A stretch of 64,000 nt of DNA from Amycolatopsis jejuensis (lineage in GTDB: Bacteria > Actinomycetota > Actinomycetes > Mycobacteriales > Pseudonocardiaceae). Of the stretch, positions 25,357 to 39,349 are shown piece by piece. The stretch spans positions 124,001 through 188,000 of the forward strand of contig NZ_JNYZ01000002.1 in NCBI RefSeq assembly GCF_000717335.1, read 5' to 3'. Numbering within the stretch: the stretch's first letter is position 1; the number at the start of each line of letters is the position of its first letter. The notes under the pieces are model-generated. The model made no database searches. It was not told where the DNA came from and worked only from the letters and a program-made list of their open reading frames with translations. Made by a program: the position numbers and the translations under genes.

Positions 25357-26471
25357 GAAAGGCCCCCTTCCGCGCCGGCCACGAAGGCACGGTGCTCGTT
25401 CATCTGGCGAGCGAGGTCGCGGGGGAGGTCCCGGAGGGTGTACCGGAACGGGTCGCCTGGTTCCGGGACCGGGAGCGCCCGGCAGCCGGACCGCAGCCGC
25501 TCCGCGAGTTCGTCCTCTTCTCGGGCGAGGTCCGAGAAGAACGCGCGGTCGAGCGGTTGCGGGGAATTTTCGTTGCACAGCAAGGCCCGGAGCCGTTCGA
25601 TCGGGTCCTTGGCCGCCCATTCGCGGTTGTCCTGCTCGGCGCGGTAGCGACCGTCGTCGTCGGACGTCGTGTGCGGGTTCCGCCGGTACGTGACGGCCTC
25701 GATCAGCGTCGGCCCGCCCCCGGAACGAGCAGTCGCCAGCGCTTCGCGGGTCACGGCGTGGCACGCGATGACGTCGTTGCCGTCGACCCGCACGCCGGGC
25801 ATGCCGAAGCCGCGCGCCCGCTCGGCGGCCGGGACCCGGCTCTGCACGGAGAAGGGGGCCGAGATGGCCCACTGGTTGTTCTGGCAGAAGAACACCACGG
25901 GCAGGTGCTGCGCCGCTGCCCAGACGAAGGCCTCGTTCGTCTCGCCTTCGCTCAGCGCGCCGTCACCGAGGAACACCAGGACGGCACGGTCCCGATCCGG
26001 GTCTCCGGTACCGACGGCGCGGTCCCGCACGATGCCCATGGCGTAGCCCACGCCGTGCAGGGTCTGGGCGCCGATGACGAGGGTGTACAGGTTGAAGTTG
26101 CGTTCCCGGGGGTCCCAGCCACCCATCGTCGTCCCGCGGAACAGCCCCAGCAGCTGGACCGGATCGACGCCGGAACACCATGCCACGGCGTGTTCCCGGT
26201 AGGTCGGGAACACGACATCCTGCGGGCGCACGGCCGAACCCGCGCCGACCTGCGCGGCCTCCTGCCCGAGCAGGGAGGGCCACAGCCCCAGTTCGCCCTG
26301 CCGCTGAAGGGCGATCGCCTCGGTGTCGATGCGGCGGGCCAGCACCATGTCGCGGTAGGCCGCGCGCAGGTCCAGCGCGTCGTCGCCGGTGGGCACCCGG
26401 TCGTCCGGCCGCAACGTCCCGGTCTGGTCGAGAACCGACCAAAGGGTGGCGAAAGACGTCTCGGCGATCAT
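25353..26471 (-). CDS. bkdA: Branched-chain 2-oxoacid dehydrogenase E1 alpha subunit
   Basis: 372 residues from ATG with GGAGGAG; an in-frame upstream ATG has no RBS. The thiamine-diphosphate motif GDGALSEGETNEAFVWAA through NNQWAISAP is clear, as are YREHAVAWC and the phosphorylation-loop region YRRNPHTTSDDDGRYR. It is the first gene of bkdABC and divergent from an Lrp-type gene, the arrangement known for bkdR-bkdABC in streptomycetes. Confidence 0.92.
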   Translation of the reverse strand: MIAETSFATLWSVLDQTGTLRPDDRVPTGDDALDLRAAYRDMVLARRIDTEAIALQRQGELGLWPSLLGQEAAQVGAGSAVRPQDVVFPTYREHAVAWCSGVDPVQLLGLFRGTTMGGWDPRERNFNLYTLVIGAQTLHGVGYAMGIVRDRAVGTGDPDRDRAVLVFLGDGALSEGETNEAFVWAAAQHLPVVFFCQNNQWAISAPFSVQSRVPAAERARGFGMPGVRVDGNDVIACHAVTREALATARSGGGPTLIEAVTYRRNPHTTSDDDGRYRAEQDNREWAAKDPIERLRALLCNENSPQPLDRAFFSDLAREEDELAERLRSGCRALPVPEPGDPFRYTLRDLPRDLARQMNEHRAFVAGAEGGLS

Positions 26472-26632
26472 GCTCCTCCTCGGCTCAGCGGTGCCTGGAG
26501 CATTCCCAAACGGGGCGGAGCAGGCAATCGGAAAGCGCGAGAAACGCGTGAAAAGCGCACTCAATGCTCGGACGCGCTATAGTTGACGTTAGAATCACGC
26601 GTACTGCAGGAGATTCGACCAAGGAGTGCGAC

Positions 26633-27076
26633 ATGGTGGACGACATCGACCGGGAGATCCTCGCGGTGCTGCGCACGAACGCGCGCATGCCGGTCAGCGA
26701 GATCGCAAGGCGGGTCGGACTGTCTGCCACGCCCGTCGCGAGGCGCATCGAACGGCTCGAGAACGAGGGGGTCATCGAGGGGTACGTGGCGATCATCAAA
26801 GACTCGGACACCGGCGAGCTCGACGCGTTCACGGAGATCCGGCTGTCGGGCGGAACGGACACGCGCGAGCTGGAAGAGATCGCGCGGAGGGTGCCGGAGG
26901 TCCGGCAGTACTTCACGATCGCGGGCGACCCCGACGGGCTCGTGCGGTTCCGCGTCCGGAACGTCGACCACCTGCAGAAGGTGGTCAACGCCATCCGGGG
27001 CACCGGAATCGTGGCGGGGACGAAAACCTTGATCGTGATGGCGGCGTGGGACCGGGCCCAGGTCATCGAGGCCTGA
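26633..27076 (+). CDS. Lrp/AsnC-family regulator, probable BkdR
   Basis: 147 residues; the ATG at 26633 has AAGGAG seven bases upstream, which rules out an ATG at 26564. N-terminal HTH (IDREILAVLRTNARMPVSEI, then LSATPVARRIERLENEGVI) and the alpha/beta RAM domain that binds amino acids. It is divergent from bkdABC with a 161-bp gap holding an AT-rich patch (CTATAGTTGACGTTAGAATC, 26577-26596) that could be its site and the promoter. Branched-chain amino acids are the expected effectors. Confidence 0.88.
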   Translation: MVDDIDREILAVLRTNARMPVSEIARRVGLSATPVARRIERLENEGVIEGYVAIIKDSDTGELDAFTEIRLSGGTDTRELEEIARRVPEVRQYFTIAGDPDGLVRFRVRNVDHLQKVVNAIRGTGIVAGTKTLIVMAAWDRAQVIEA

Positions 27077-27132
27077 CCGCGGTCGAGCACGCTCCGGCCT
27101 GTTCGGCGGGTTACGGTTCTCGCCCGGGAAAT

Positions 27133-27154
27133 CACGGCGGCCGACCGGGCCGTG
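27133..27154. terminator. Candidate bidirectional hairpin
   Basis: CACGGC and GCCGTG arms around a 10-base loop, between the convergent Lrp-type and erm genes. There is no T-run. The 162-bp gap otherwise shows nothing. Confidence 0.35.
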
Positions 27155-27238
27155 CGCCCCGTGGTCGACGAGGCGCACGGCATGGCCGAAGGCGGCGGCA
27201 CGCAACGCCTGGATGCGTCCCCGCCGGACATGTCGGCG

Positions 27239-28000
27239 CTAGCGCACCAGTTCCCAGAGCGAGGCCCACTGGGTGGCGGTGAGCTCGCGGGGAAGCGCCC
27301 GGGGCGAAAGGCGTTCGCGGGCAAGCCAGGCGTGTGCCGAGCGTGAGGTGAGGCGGCCGGTACGGGGCAGGATTCCGCCGAGACCTCGGCCGCGGCCGGT
27401 GAACACGGCCCGCACGAACCCCTGGTACGCGGATCGTTCGGTGACCAGGGGTTCGGTGCGCCGGGTGATCACGAGGATCCCTCCGTCGACGGCGGGTTTC
27501 GGCCGGAACGCCTGCGCGGGTACGCGGGCGGGCACGGTGAAGTCGAACCACGGCCACCAGGCCGCGGTCATCTGCGACGCTCCGCCGATGCCTGCCCGCC
27601 GCCGGGCGACTTCCCATTGCACCAGGAGCACGGCGAGTTCCCAGTGCGGCTGCCGGAACAGCCTGCGGAGCGCCGCGGTGGTGAGGTGGAACGGCAGGTT
27701 GCCGACCACCGTGTGCGGGACCGCGGGCAGCCGGTGGGTGAGCAGGTCACCGTGCACGACGGAGACATTGCGGGCTGTCCGCTGTGCCAGCCGCTGTACG
27801 CGGCGCGGGTCGAGTTCGACGGCGGTGATCGGACGGCCGGACCGGCTCAGCGGGACGGTGAGCGCCCCGTCGCCCGCGGCGAGTTCCACGAGGGGACCCT
27901 TCGTGCGGGCAGCGGCGGCACAGATGGTGGCGATGGCGGCCGGATCGGTCAGGAAGTTCTGACCGAGCTCGTGGCGGCCACCGTAGGGGTGGACGGACAT
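27239..28000 (-). CDS. erm: 23S rRNA adenine-N6 methyltransferase (Erm)
   Basis: 253 residues. RrmJ-type fold of the Erm/KsgA family: the N-terminal GRHELGQNFLTD, SAM motif VELAAGDGALTVPL, acidic VELDPRR, and the catalytic NLPFHLT (the N-I/L-P-F/Y motif). Erm enzymes methylate A2058 and give macrolide-lincosamide-streptogramin B resistance. It is distinguished from KsgA by length and by the absence of KsgA C-terminal motifs. A short upstream ORF and promoter (below) suggest induction. It could protect against a self-made or environmental antibiotic; no macrolide genes are nearby. Confidence 0.88.
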   Translation of the reverse strand: MSVHPYGGRHELGQNFLTDPAAIATICAAAARTKGPLVELAAGDGALTVPLSRSGRPITAVELDPRRVQRLAQRTARNVSVVHGDLLTHRLPAVPHTVVGNLPFHLTTAALRRLFRQPHWELAVLLVQWEVARRRAGIGGASQMTAAWWPWFDFTVPARVPAQAFRPKPAVDGGILVITRRTEPLVTERSAYQGFVRAVFTGRGRGLGGILPRTGRLTSRSAHAWLARERLSPRALPRELTATQWASLWELVR

Positions 28001-28099
28001 GGGTGAAAGCACTCCGCGGCAGGAAGAAATGACCCGGGTACGGCAAAGGCCGCCCGGACGGACCACGAGGAGCGCGACGGAGCGAGAAGCTTCCGGCGC

Positions 28100-28141
28100 T
28101 CAGGCGCGGCGGAAGCGGAAAGTTGCGTAACAAGCACCCAT
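28100..28141 (-). CDS. Putative erm leader peptide (13 codons)
   Basis: ATG to TGA encodes MGACYATFRFRRA, beginning exactly seven bases after a TANNNT box, so the message may start at this ATG. It ends 99 bases before the erm start. Short upstream ORFs are usual before inducible erm genes, where ribosome stalling unmasks the downstream start. The Arg-rich end (RFRRA) resembles stalling-prone peptides. Expression is unproven. Confidence 0.45.
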   Translation of the reverse strand: MGACYATFRFRRA

Positions 28142-28148
28142 GGGCAGC

Positions 28149-28190
28149 AGGCTAGCCGGTGGGTGCTCACTCCGTCATCCGGTTTTCAGT
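28149..28190 (-). promoter_or_regulatory. Candidate erm promoter (WhiB7-like layout)
   Basis: On the minus strand: A-rich TGAAAACC just upstream of ATGACG (-35-like, 28173-28178), an 18-bp spacer, and TAGCCT (-10, 28149-28154). An A/T-rich patch immediately before the -35 is the hallmark of WhiB7-dependent promoters in actinobacteria. It overlaps the end of the DUF1062 gene. Assigned by eye. Confidence 0.4.
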
Positions 28191-28734
28191 GCTTGCGCGT
28201 GAAGGTGAAATCGCCGGACAACCTGCTGGTCAGCCGGGTCGCCGACACGACCTTCCCCGCCGCGAGCAGCCGGCCGACCTCGGCCCGGGACAGGCCGCAG
28301 CCCTCGGCGATCAGGCGCACCGGCCGGATCGGGATGCGTGCCTTGAAGTGGACTGCGACGTCGATCGCATCCCCTTCTCGACGTGCTGTCCGGTCGACGT
28401 CGAGGCGCCACGCCCCGGTCCAATCGAGGGCGACGTGGTTTCGGCGTTGTACCACCGGGTCCTGGAGAAGTTCGGAAAAGAGGCCGAGGTCGTTGTCCTG
28501 CAACCGATCCAGCAGGTCCGGGCGCACGGAACGCACGTTCACCCGCTCCAGGATCGTGAGCTTGGCCGTGTCCCCGCATCCGGTGCAGAGCACGAGAAGC
28601 CAGGCGTCGAGGAGCTTGTGGTGGGCGTTGACGCGAAATTTGCCGCTCGCGCGGTACCGCTCGGTACCGCAGGCGGGGCAGCGACGGCGGACGAGGGGCA
28701 GGCAGGTGGGCACGACAGCCCAGTTTTCGAGCAC
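28186..28734 (-). CDS. DUF1062 protein
   Basis: 182 residues from GTG. The N-terminus carries a zinc-ribbon-like CPACG near residue 19 and a second LVLCTGCGDT near 50. The middle has FRVNAHHKLLDAWL and TILERVNVRSV, the signature of DUF1062 proteins, whose role is unknown. The C-terminal third (IRPVRLIAEGCGLSRAEVGRLLAAG) looks like an S4-type or HTH helix pair and could bind RNA. It is upstream of and co-oriented with erm; its stop lies within the erm promoter. Confidence 0.75.
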   Translation of the reverse strand: MLENWAVVPTCLPLVRRRCPACGTERYRASGKFRVNAHHKLLDAWLLVLCTGCGDTAKLTILERVNVRSVRPDLLDRLQDNDLGLFSELLQDPVVQRRNHVALDWTGAWRLDVDRTARREGDAIDVAVHFKARIPIRPVRLIAEGCGLSRAEVGRLLAAGKVVSATRLTSRLSGDFTFTRKH

Positions 28735-28876
28735 AGAAGGATCCCTGTTCCGGTGAGAAAATCCGCAGCACGAAGAAGCGCGGCAAAACGCGCTACCAGA
28801 TCAGCGTCGGGAAGTTCACCGGATGGACAACGGCACCGCCTTGGCCGGACGACAGGGTTCGTCCGCACGGTAACGA

Positions 28877-28895
28877 GGTACCGCCCCGCGGTGCC
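28877..28895 (-). terminator. Candidate terminator after sdhB
   Basis: GGTACCGC-CCC-GCGGTGCC forms an 8-bp stem with one wobble/mismatch, 8 bases beyond the sdhB stop. No T-run. The 168-bp gap to the DUF1062 gene holds nothing else evident. Confidence 0.4.
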
Positions 28896-28902
28896 ACCGG
28901 TT

Positions 28903-29636
28903 TTAGCGGCGGCTCGCCTTCAGGAATTCGCGGTTCAGGTTCGCGATGCTCGCCAGCGGAATGCCCTTCGGGCACGACGCCACGCATTCGCCGGTATTGG
29001 TGCAGCCGCCGAAGTTCTCGGCGTCCATCGTCTCCACCATGTCCAGCACGCGTTGCGCGCGTTCGGGCTGCCCCTGCGGCAGGGCGTTGAGGTGCGCCAC
29101 CTTCGCCGACGTGAACAGCATCGCCGACCCGTTCGGGCAAGCGGCCACGCAGGCGCCGCAGCCGATGCAGGTCGCGTTGTCGAAGGCGAGGTCGGCGGCC
29201 GGTTTCGGGACCGGCGTCGCGTGCGCGTCCGGCGCGCTGCCGGTCGGGGCGGTGACGTAACCGCCCGCCTCGATGATCCGGTCGAACGCCGACCGGTCCA
29301 CCACCAGGTCCTTGATCACCGGGAAACCCTTGGCGCGCCACGGTTCCACGTCGAGCACGTCGCCGTCGCGGAACGAGCGCAGGTGCAGCTGGCAGGTGGT
29401 GGTCTGCTCGGGGCCGTGTGAGCGGCCGTTGATCACCACGCCACACGAGCCGCAGATGCCCTCGCGGCAGTCGTGGTCGAACGCGATCGGCTCGGCGCCG
29501 TCCTCGATGAGGTGCTGGTTGAGGACGTCGAGCAGTTCGAGGAACGACATGTCCGGGCTCGCGTCGTCGACCGGGTACTCGACGAGCCTGCCGCCGTCGT
29601 CCGGACCGGCCTGCCGCCAGACGCGCAGGGTGAGTT

Positions 29637-29640
<4 letters not shown>
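28903..29640 (-). CDS. sdhB: Succinate dehydrogenase iron-sulfur subunit
   Basis: 245 residues; GTG overlaps the sdhA stop. The 2Fe-2S ligands are C58, C63, C66 and C83 ([10 protein letters not shown]). The C-terminal cluster motifs are [14 protein letters not shown] and [14 protein letters not shown], giving the 4Fe-4S and 3Fe-4S centres. It passes electrons from SdhA flavin to the membrane subunit. The set resembles the mycobacterial Sdh1 (Rv0247c-0249c) type, with a single cytochrome b subunit. Confidence 0.94.
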
Positions 29641-31562
<1,922 letters not shown>

Positions 31563-31563
31563 C

Positions 31564-32271
31564 TCAGGCCACCCATCCCGCCATCACGGCGATCGGCACG
31601 ATCAGGAAACCGCCGGTGATCACGACGGCGAGCACGGATCCCACGGCCTTCAGGGCCCGGTCACGCGTTTTGCTCGTGATGCCGAGGGTCTGCGCTGCGC
31701 TCCAGAAGCCGTGGTTGATGTGCAGCCCGAGCATGAGCAGCGCGACGACGTAGATGACGTTGACCCACCAGACCTGGAAGTCGGCCACCACGTTGTGGTA
31801 CGGCTGCCCCGCGCGGAAATCCTGGTTGGCCACACCGACGGTGAGATCGAGGATGTGCCACACGATGTACAGCGCGAGCGTGGCACCGCCCCAGCGCATG
31901 GTGTGCGTGGCGAAGCTGGCTCGCGGACGCTGACCGTGCGCATACTTCACCGGCCGCGCCCGGCGGTCGCGTTTGGACAGTTGCACCGCCGCGGTGACGT
32001 GCAGCACCAGCGCCACCACCAGCACGGCGCGCTGCACCCACAGGAACCAGGTTTCCTGCAGCACCGGTTCGCCGATGGTGCGCAGCCAGCCCGCGTAGTG
32101 GTCGAAATCCTCCGGGCCGAAGAAGATCTTGAGGTTGCCTGCCATGTGCACGAACAGGAACGCGACGAAAAGCAGGCCGGTGACCGCCATCACGACCTTC
32201 TTGCCGATGGTCGAACGCCAGAAGACCAGCAGTGCCGGGCGGCGGCGGGCCGGAGCGGGTGCAGTTGCCAC
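31564..32271 (-). CDS. sdhC: Succinate dehydrogenase cytochrome b subunit
   Basis: 235 residues with five membrane helices ([20 protein letters not shown] is the first, with a haem-ligand His). It binds haem and quinone and anchors SdhAB to the membrane. The start is set at GTG 32271 rather than ATG 32310: a good promoter (TTGCCC, 17 bp, TACCGT) ends six bases before the GTG, and would lie inside the coding region of the longer form. The message would then be leaderless. Confidence 0.9.
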   Translation of the reverse strand: MATAPAPARRRPALLVFWRSTIGKKVVMAVTGLLFVAFLFVHMAGNLKIFFGPEDFDHYAGWLRTIGEPVLQETWFLWVQRAVLVVALVLHVTAAVQLSKRDRRARPVKYAHGQRPRASFATHTMRWGGATLALYIVWHILDLTVGVANQDFRAGQPYHNVVADFQVWWVNVIYVVALLMLGLHINHGFWSAAQTLGITSKTRDRALKAVGSVLAVVITGGFLIVPIAVMAGWVA

Positions 32272-32277
32272 GGTTCG

Positions 32278-32306
32278 ACGGTAGGTCGCGGCTGACGAGA
32301 GGGCAA
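32278..32306 (-). promoter_or_regulatory. sdhCAB promoter
   Basis: Minus strand TTGCCC (32301-32306), 17-bp spacer, TACCGT (32278-32283), then six bases to the GTG of sdhC. It decides the sdhC start. It is close to the divergent lysR promoter, so LysR may act here. Confidence 0.55.
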
Positions 32307-32321
32307 ACACATGCTTTCTCT

Positions 32322-32355
32322 CATGACAATTGCATTAGCCTATGATCGGGTCATG
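32322..32355 (+). promoter_or_regulatory. lysR promoter and candidate LysR site
   Basis: TATGAT at 32341-32346 ends six bases before the lysR ATG, so the transcript is probably leaderless. CATGAC at 32322-32327 and GTCATG at 32350-32355 form a dyad across the AT-rich core (CAATTGCATTAGCC), a plausible autoregulatory LysR site shared with sdhC. Confidence 0.45.
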
Positions 32356-33276
32356 CAGTTCCAGCAGCTGGCGTACTTCGTGGCGGTCGCCGAGACGCGG
32401 CATTTCACCCGTGCCGCGGAGCAGATGCGGGTGGCGCAACCGTCGCTGTCACAGCAAATCCGGGCGCTCGAACGGGACGTCGGCGCGGGGCTGTTCCACC
32501 GGATCCGCGGCAATGTCACGCTCACCGAGGCGGGGGAGACGCTGCTGCCGATCGCGCGCCGGATCCTCGCCGAGACGGAAAACGCGTACCGGGCGATCCG
32601 CGAGCTGGACGAGCTGGGCCGTGGCCGGGTGCGGCTCGGCGCGACCCCGAGCCTGTGCACCGGTTTGCTGCCTGCGATGCTGGCCGCGTTCCGCCGCGAC
32701 TACCCGGGGATCGAGCTGGTCCTGCACGAAAGCGGGTCGCGGGATCTGCAGACCGAGCTGTCGGAAGGCGGGCTCGACCTGGCGATGATCGTGGACAGCC
32801 GGGTGCACGACGATTCCCGGCTGGAGAGCCGCGCGCTGTTCGTCGAGGACCTGGTGGTGATCTCGCCGAAGGACGCCCCGGCGCCGGTCCGCGGCCGGAT
32901 GCCGATCCAGGCGCTGCGGGACCGGCCGCTGGTGATGTTCCGGCAGGGCTACGACCTGCGCGAGGCGACCGTGAACGCTTGCCGCGCCGAGGGTTTCGAC
33001 CCGCTGTTCGCCATCGAAGGCGGCGAGATGGACGCGGTGCTGGAGCTCGTACAGGCCGGGCTGGGTCTCGCGGTGGTGCCGAGCACGGTGGTAGGTGACC
33101 GGTTCCGCCGCACGCAGTTCACCCCGCCGGGTCTGAGCCGCGTGGTGCGGCTGGCGTACCGGCGCGATGTCGAACAGCCACGCGCGGTCCGGGCGCTGCA
33201 GGAGGCGGTGGTGCGGTTCCTCGGCGGCGGTGTAGCGCAGCTGCCGCCGGGAACGCGGCCACTGGTGACTATGTGA
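32353..33276 (+). CDS. LysR-family transcriptional regulator
   Basis: 307 residues. Classic N-terminal HTH: MQFQQLAYFVAVAETRHFTR, then VAQPSLSQQIRALERDVGAGLFHR. The periplasmic-binding-like effector domain spans about 90-290. It is divergent from sdhCAB, so succinate dehydrogenase is the likely target, although other genes cannot be excluded. The last bases overlap the convergent PNPOx-like gene by 8 bp. Confidence 0.9.
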   Translation: MQFQQLAYFVAVAETRHFTRAAEQMRVAQPSLSQQIRALERDVGAGLFHRIRGNVTLTEAGETLLPIARRILAETENAYRAIRELDELGRGRVRLGATPSLCTGLLPAMLAAFRRDYPGIELVLHESGSRDLQTELSEGGLDLAMIVDSRVHDDSRLESRALFVEDLVVISPKDAPAPVRGRMPIQALRDRPLVMFRQGYDLREATVNACRAEGFDPLFAIEGGEMDAVLELVQAGLGLAVVPSTVVGDRFRRTQFTPPGLSRVVRLAYRRDVEQPRAVRALQEAVVRFLGGGVAQLPPGTRPLVTM

Positions 33277-33652
33277 TCCCGACCGTCTGCCGTTCGGGTT
33301 CGATCACGCCGACCACCCGGTCCAGGTCCCGCGAGTAAGGCTGGCCGATGTACTTCGCGGCCAGCTGATCGATGATTTCCCAGGCGGCGTCACCGTCGAG
33401 CCACTCGACGACCCGGCCGCGCACGATCACCGGCTCGAACGGGTTGTCCGCCGGCGCGATCGACACGGCCACCCGCGGGTCCCGGTGCAGGTTACGGGCT
33501 TTGCGGCTGCCGGGTCCGGTGAGGAACACGATGCGGTCGCCGTGCGAGCCGATCCACACCGGGACCGCGTGCGGCGAACCGTCCGGGAGCACGGTCGCGA
33601 GGTGGGCGATGGAGGTGCCGTCGAGTACGCGGCGGACGTGCGGTTCGAGCAT
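33269..33652 (-). CDS. PNPOx-like flavin/F420-binding protein
   Basis: 127 residues, split beta-barrel. HLATVLPDGSPHAVPVWI and RKARNLHRDPRVAVSIAPAD are typical of the pyridoxamine-phosphate-oxidase-like proteins of actinobacteria that use F420 (TIGR03618 type) as cofactor. The substrate is unknown. It is followed, in the direction of transcription, by the convergent lysR end. Confidence 0.85.
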   Translation of the reverse strand: MLEPHVRRVLDGTSIAHLATVLPDGSPHAVPVWIGSHGDRIVFLTGPGSRKARNLHRDPRVAVSIAPADNPFEPVIVRGRVVEWLDGDAAWEIIDQLAAKYIGQPYSRDLDRVVGVIEPERQTVGIT

Positions 33653-33663
33653 TCGGGTGCCCT

Positions 33664-34266
33664 TCAGCTCAGGACTTCGTAGTGGAGGTGCGTGACATCG
33701 GGCGCCGGAACGGCCTCGACCAGCCGGAGTCCGACGTGGTCGTCGAGTTCGTTGAGGTACCTGCGCCCGCCGCCGAGCAGAATGGGTATCTGGTGGAGGA
33801 TGAGCTCGTCGACGAGTCCCGCCTTGAGCGCTTCGGTGACCAGCACGCCGCCCATCAGCGCGACGTCCTTGTCCCCCGCCACCGCCCGGGCCGCGGTGAC
33901 GGCTTCCTCGACGCTGCTGACGTGCGTCTGGGTGCCACTCAGCTCGGGGACCGGCTGGTGGCTGACCACGAAGAGCGGCGCGTACGGATGCGGACCCCCG
34001 TCCCGGAAATGGCTGGAGTGCACGTAGGTCGTGTGCCCGGCGACGATCGCCCCGGCCCGCGCTGCGGCGGCGTCGAAGAATCGCACGCTGGCCTCGGAAA
34101 GCTTGAACCCGCCGAGCACTTTGCTGTCGGTGTCGCCGGAGAAGTACCAGTCGAACAGCACCCCGGCGTCCCCGAGGCCGCTCCCGACCTCGTCGGCGCC
34201 GTCCGGCCGCCGCCCGCTGATGTACCCGTCGACGGAAACGGCGAGGGCGCTGAAGACCTTGCTCAT
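33664..34266 (-). CDS. DHFR-fold reductase, RibD C-terminal family (second copy)
   Basis: 200 residues, ATG with AGGAAAGAG upstream. MSKVFSALAVSVDGYISGR and later VALMGGVLVTEALKAGLVDELIL, PILLGGGRRYLNEL show the same family as the gene at 11257; the two are paralogues with low identity. The RBS lies within one arm of a 10-bp inverted repeat, so its translation may be controlled by RNA folding. Confidence 0.85.
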   Translation of the reverse strand: MSKVFSALAVSVDGYISGRRPDGADEVGSGLGDAGVLFDWYFSGDTDSKVLGGFKLSEASVRFFDAAAARAGAIVAGHTTYVHSSHFRDGGPHPYAPLFVVSHQPVPELSGTQTHVSSVEEAVTAARAVAGDKDVALMGGVLVTEALKAGLVDELILHQIPILLGGGRRYLNELDDHVGLRLVEAVPAPDVTHLHYEVLS

Positions 34267-34269
34267 GAG

Positions 34270-34307
34270 GCTCTTTCCTAGTCGCTCGCAGCGCCGGAGG
34301 AAAGAGC
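34270..34307 (-). promoter_or_regulatory. Hairpin covering the RBS of the DHFR-fold gene
   Basis: GCTCTTTCCT (34270-34279) and AGGAAAGAGC (34298-34307) are perfect complementary arms with an 18-base loop. The minus-strand AGGAAAGAG of the left arm is the ribosome binding site of the gene starting at 34266. The fold could terminate gdhA transcription, mask the RBS, or both. Confidence 0.5.
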
Positions 34308-34336
34308 TTCCGGAAAGTCGGACACCACTGGCGGGC

Positions 34337-39071
<4,735 letters not shown>

Positions 39072-39152
39072 CAGCGACTCCTCGCGGACCGGCGATTGAT
39101 CACCTGCCCACCCTGCGTGCGCGGGCGGGGTGGCGTCAAGCGAGTTCGCGGC

Positions 39153-39188
39153 GCTGCCGGGGCGCCCGGGAGCGGGCACCCCGGCAGC
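39153..39188 (-). terminator. Strong hairpin after the lanthipeptide precursor gene
   Basis: GCTGCCGGGG and CCCCGGCAGC are perfect 10-bp arms around a 16-base loop, beginning 7 bases beyond the precursor stop codon. It separates the RiPP genes from the downstream molybdoenzyme gene. No T-run, as is usual in these genomes. Confidence 0.6.
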
Positions 39189-39194
39189 GGGAAA

Positions 39195-39338
39195 TCACGG
39201 CATGAACGAACAGGTGGCAGGAGTCAGCCACGTCGGACGCTCGCTTTCCTTGCTGACCACGCAAGGAACGCCTTCGGCGGTGAGTTCTTCCTCGATCATC
39301 TCGAGGTCGTTGATTTCGCAGGTCACGCTTGCGGTCAC
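39195..39338 (-). CDS. Putative lanthipeptide precursor peptide
   Basis: 47 residues from GTG, RBS GGAG seven bases upstream, eleven bases after the synthetase stop, and followed by a strong hairpin. The N-terminal half VTASVTCEINDLEMIEEELT is acidic and helical like a leader; the C-terminal part (CVVSKESERPTWLTPATC plus SFMP) is rich in Ser, Thr and Cys, with C26 and C43, S29/S32 and T36/T39/T42 as candidate ring residues. No cleavage site can be fixed; the leader may end near GVP. It does not match a precursor I know, so the ring pattern is open. Confidence 0.7.
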   Translation of the reverse strand: MTASVTCEINDLEMIEEELTAEGVPCVVSKESERPTWLTPATCSFMP

Positions 39339-39349
39339 GGGCGTTCTCC

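Noticed and set aside
23161..26471. Pyruvate dehydrogenase
   Set aside because: The divergent Lrp-type regulator and single lipoyl domain in E2 fit Bkd better; actinobacteria normally use AceE and a multi-lipoyl E2 for pyruvate.
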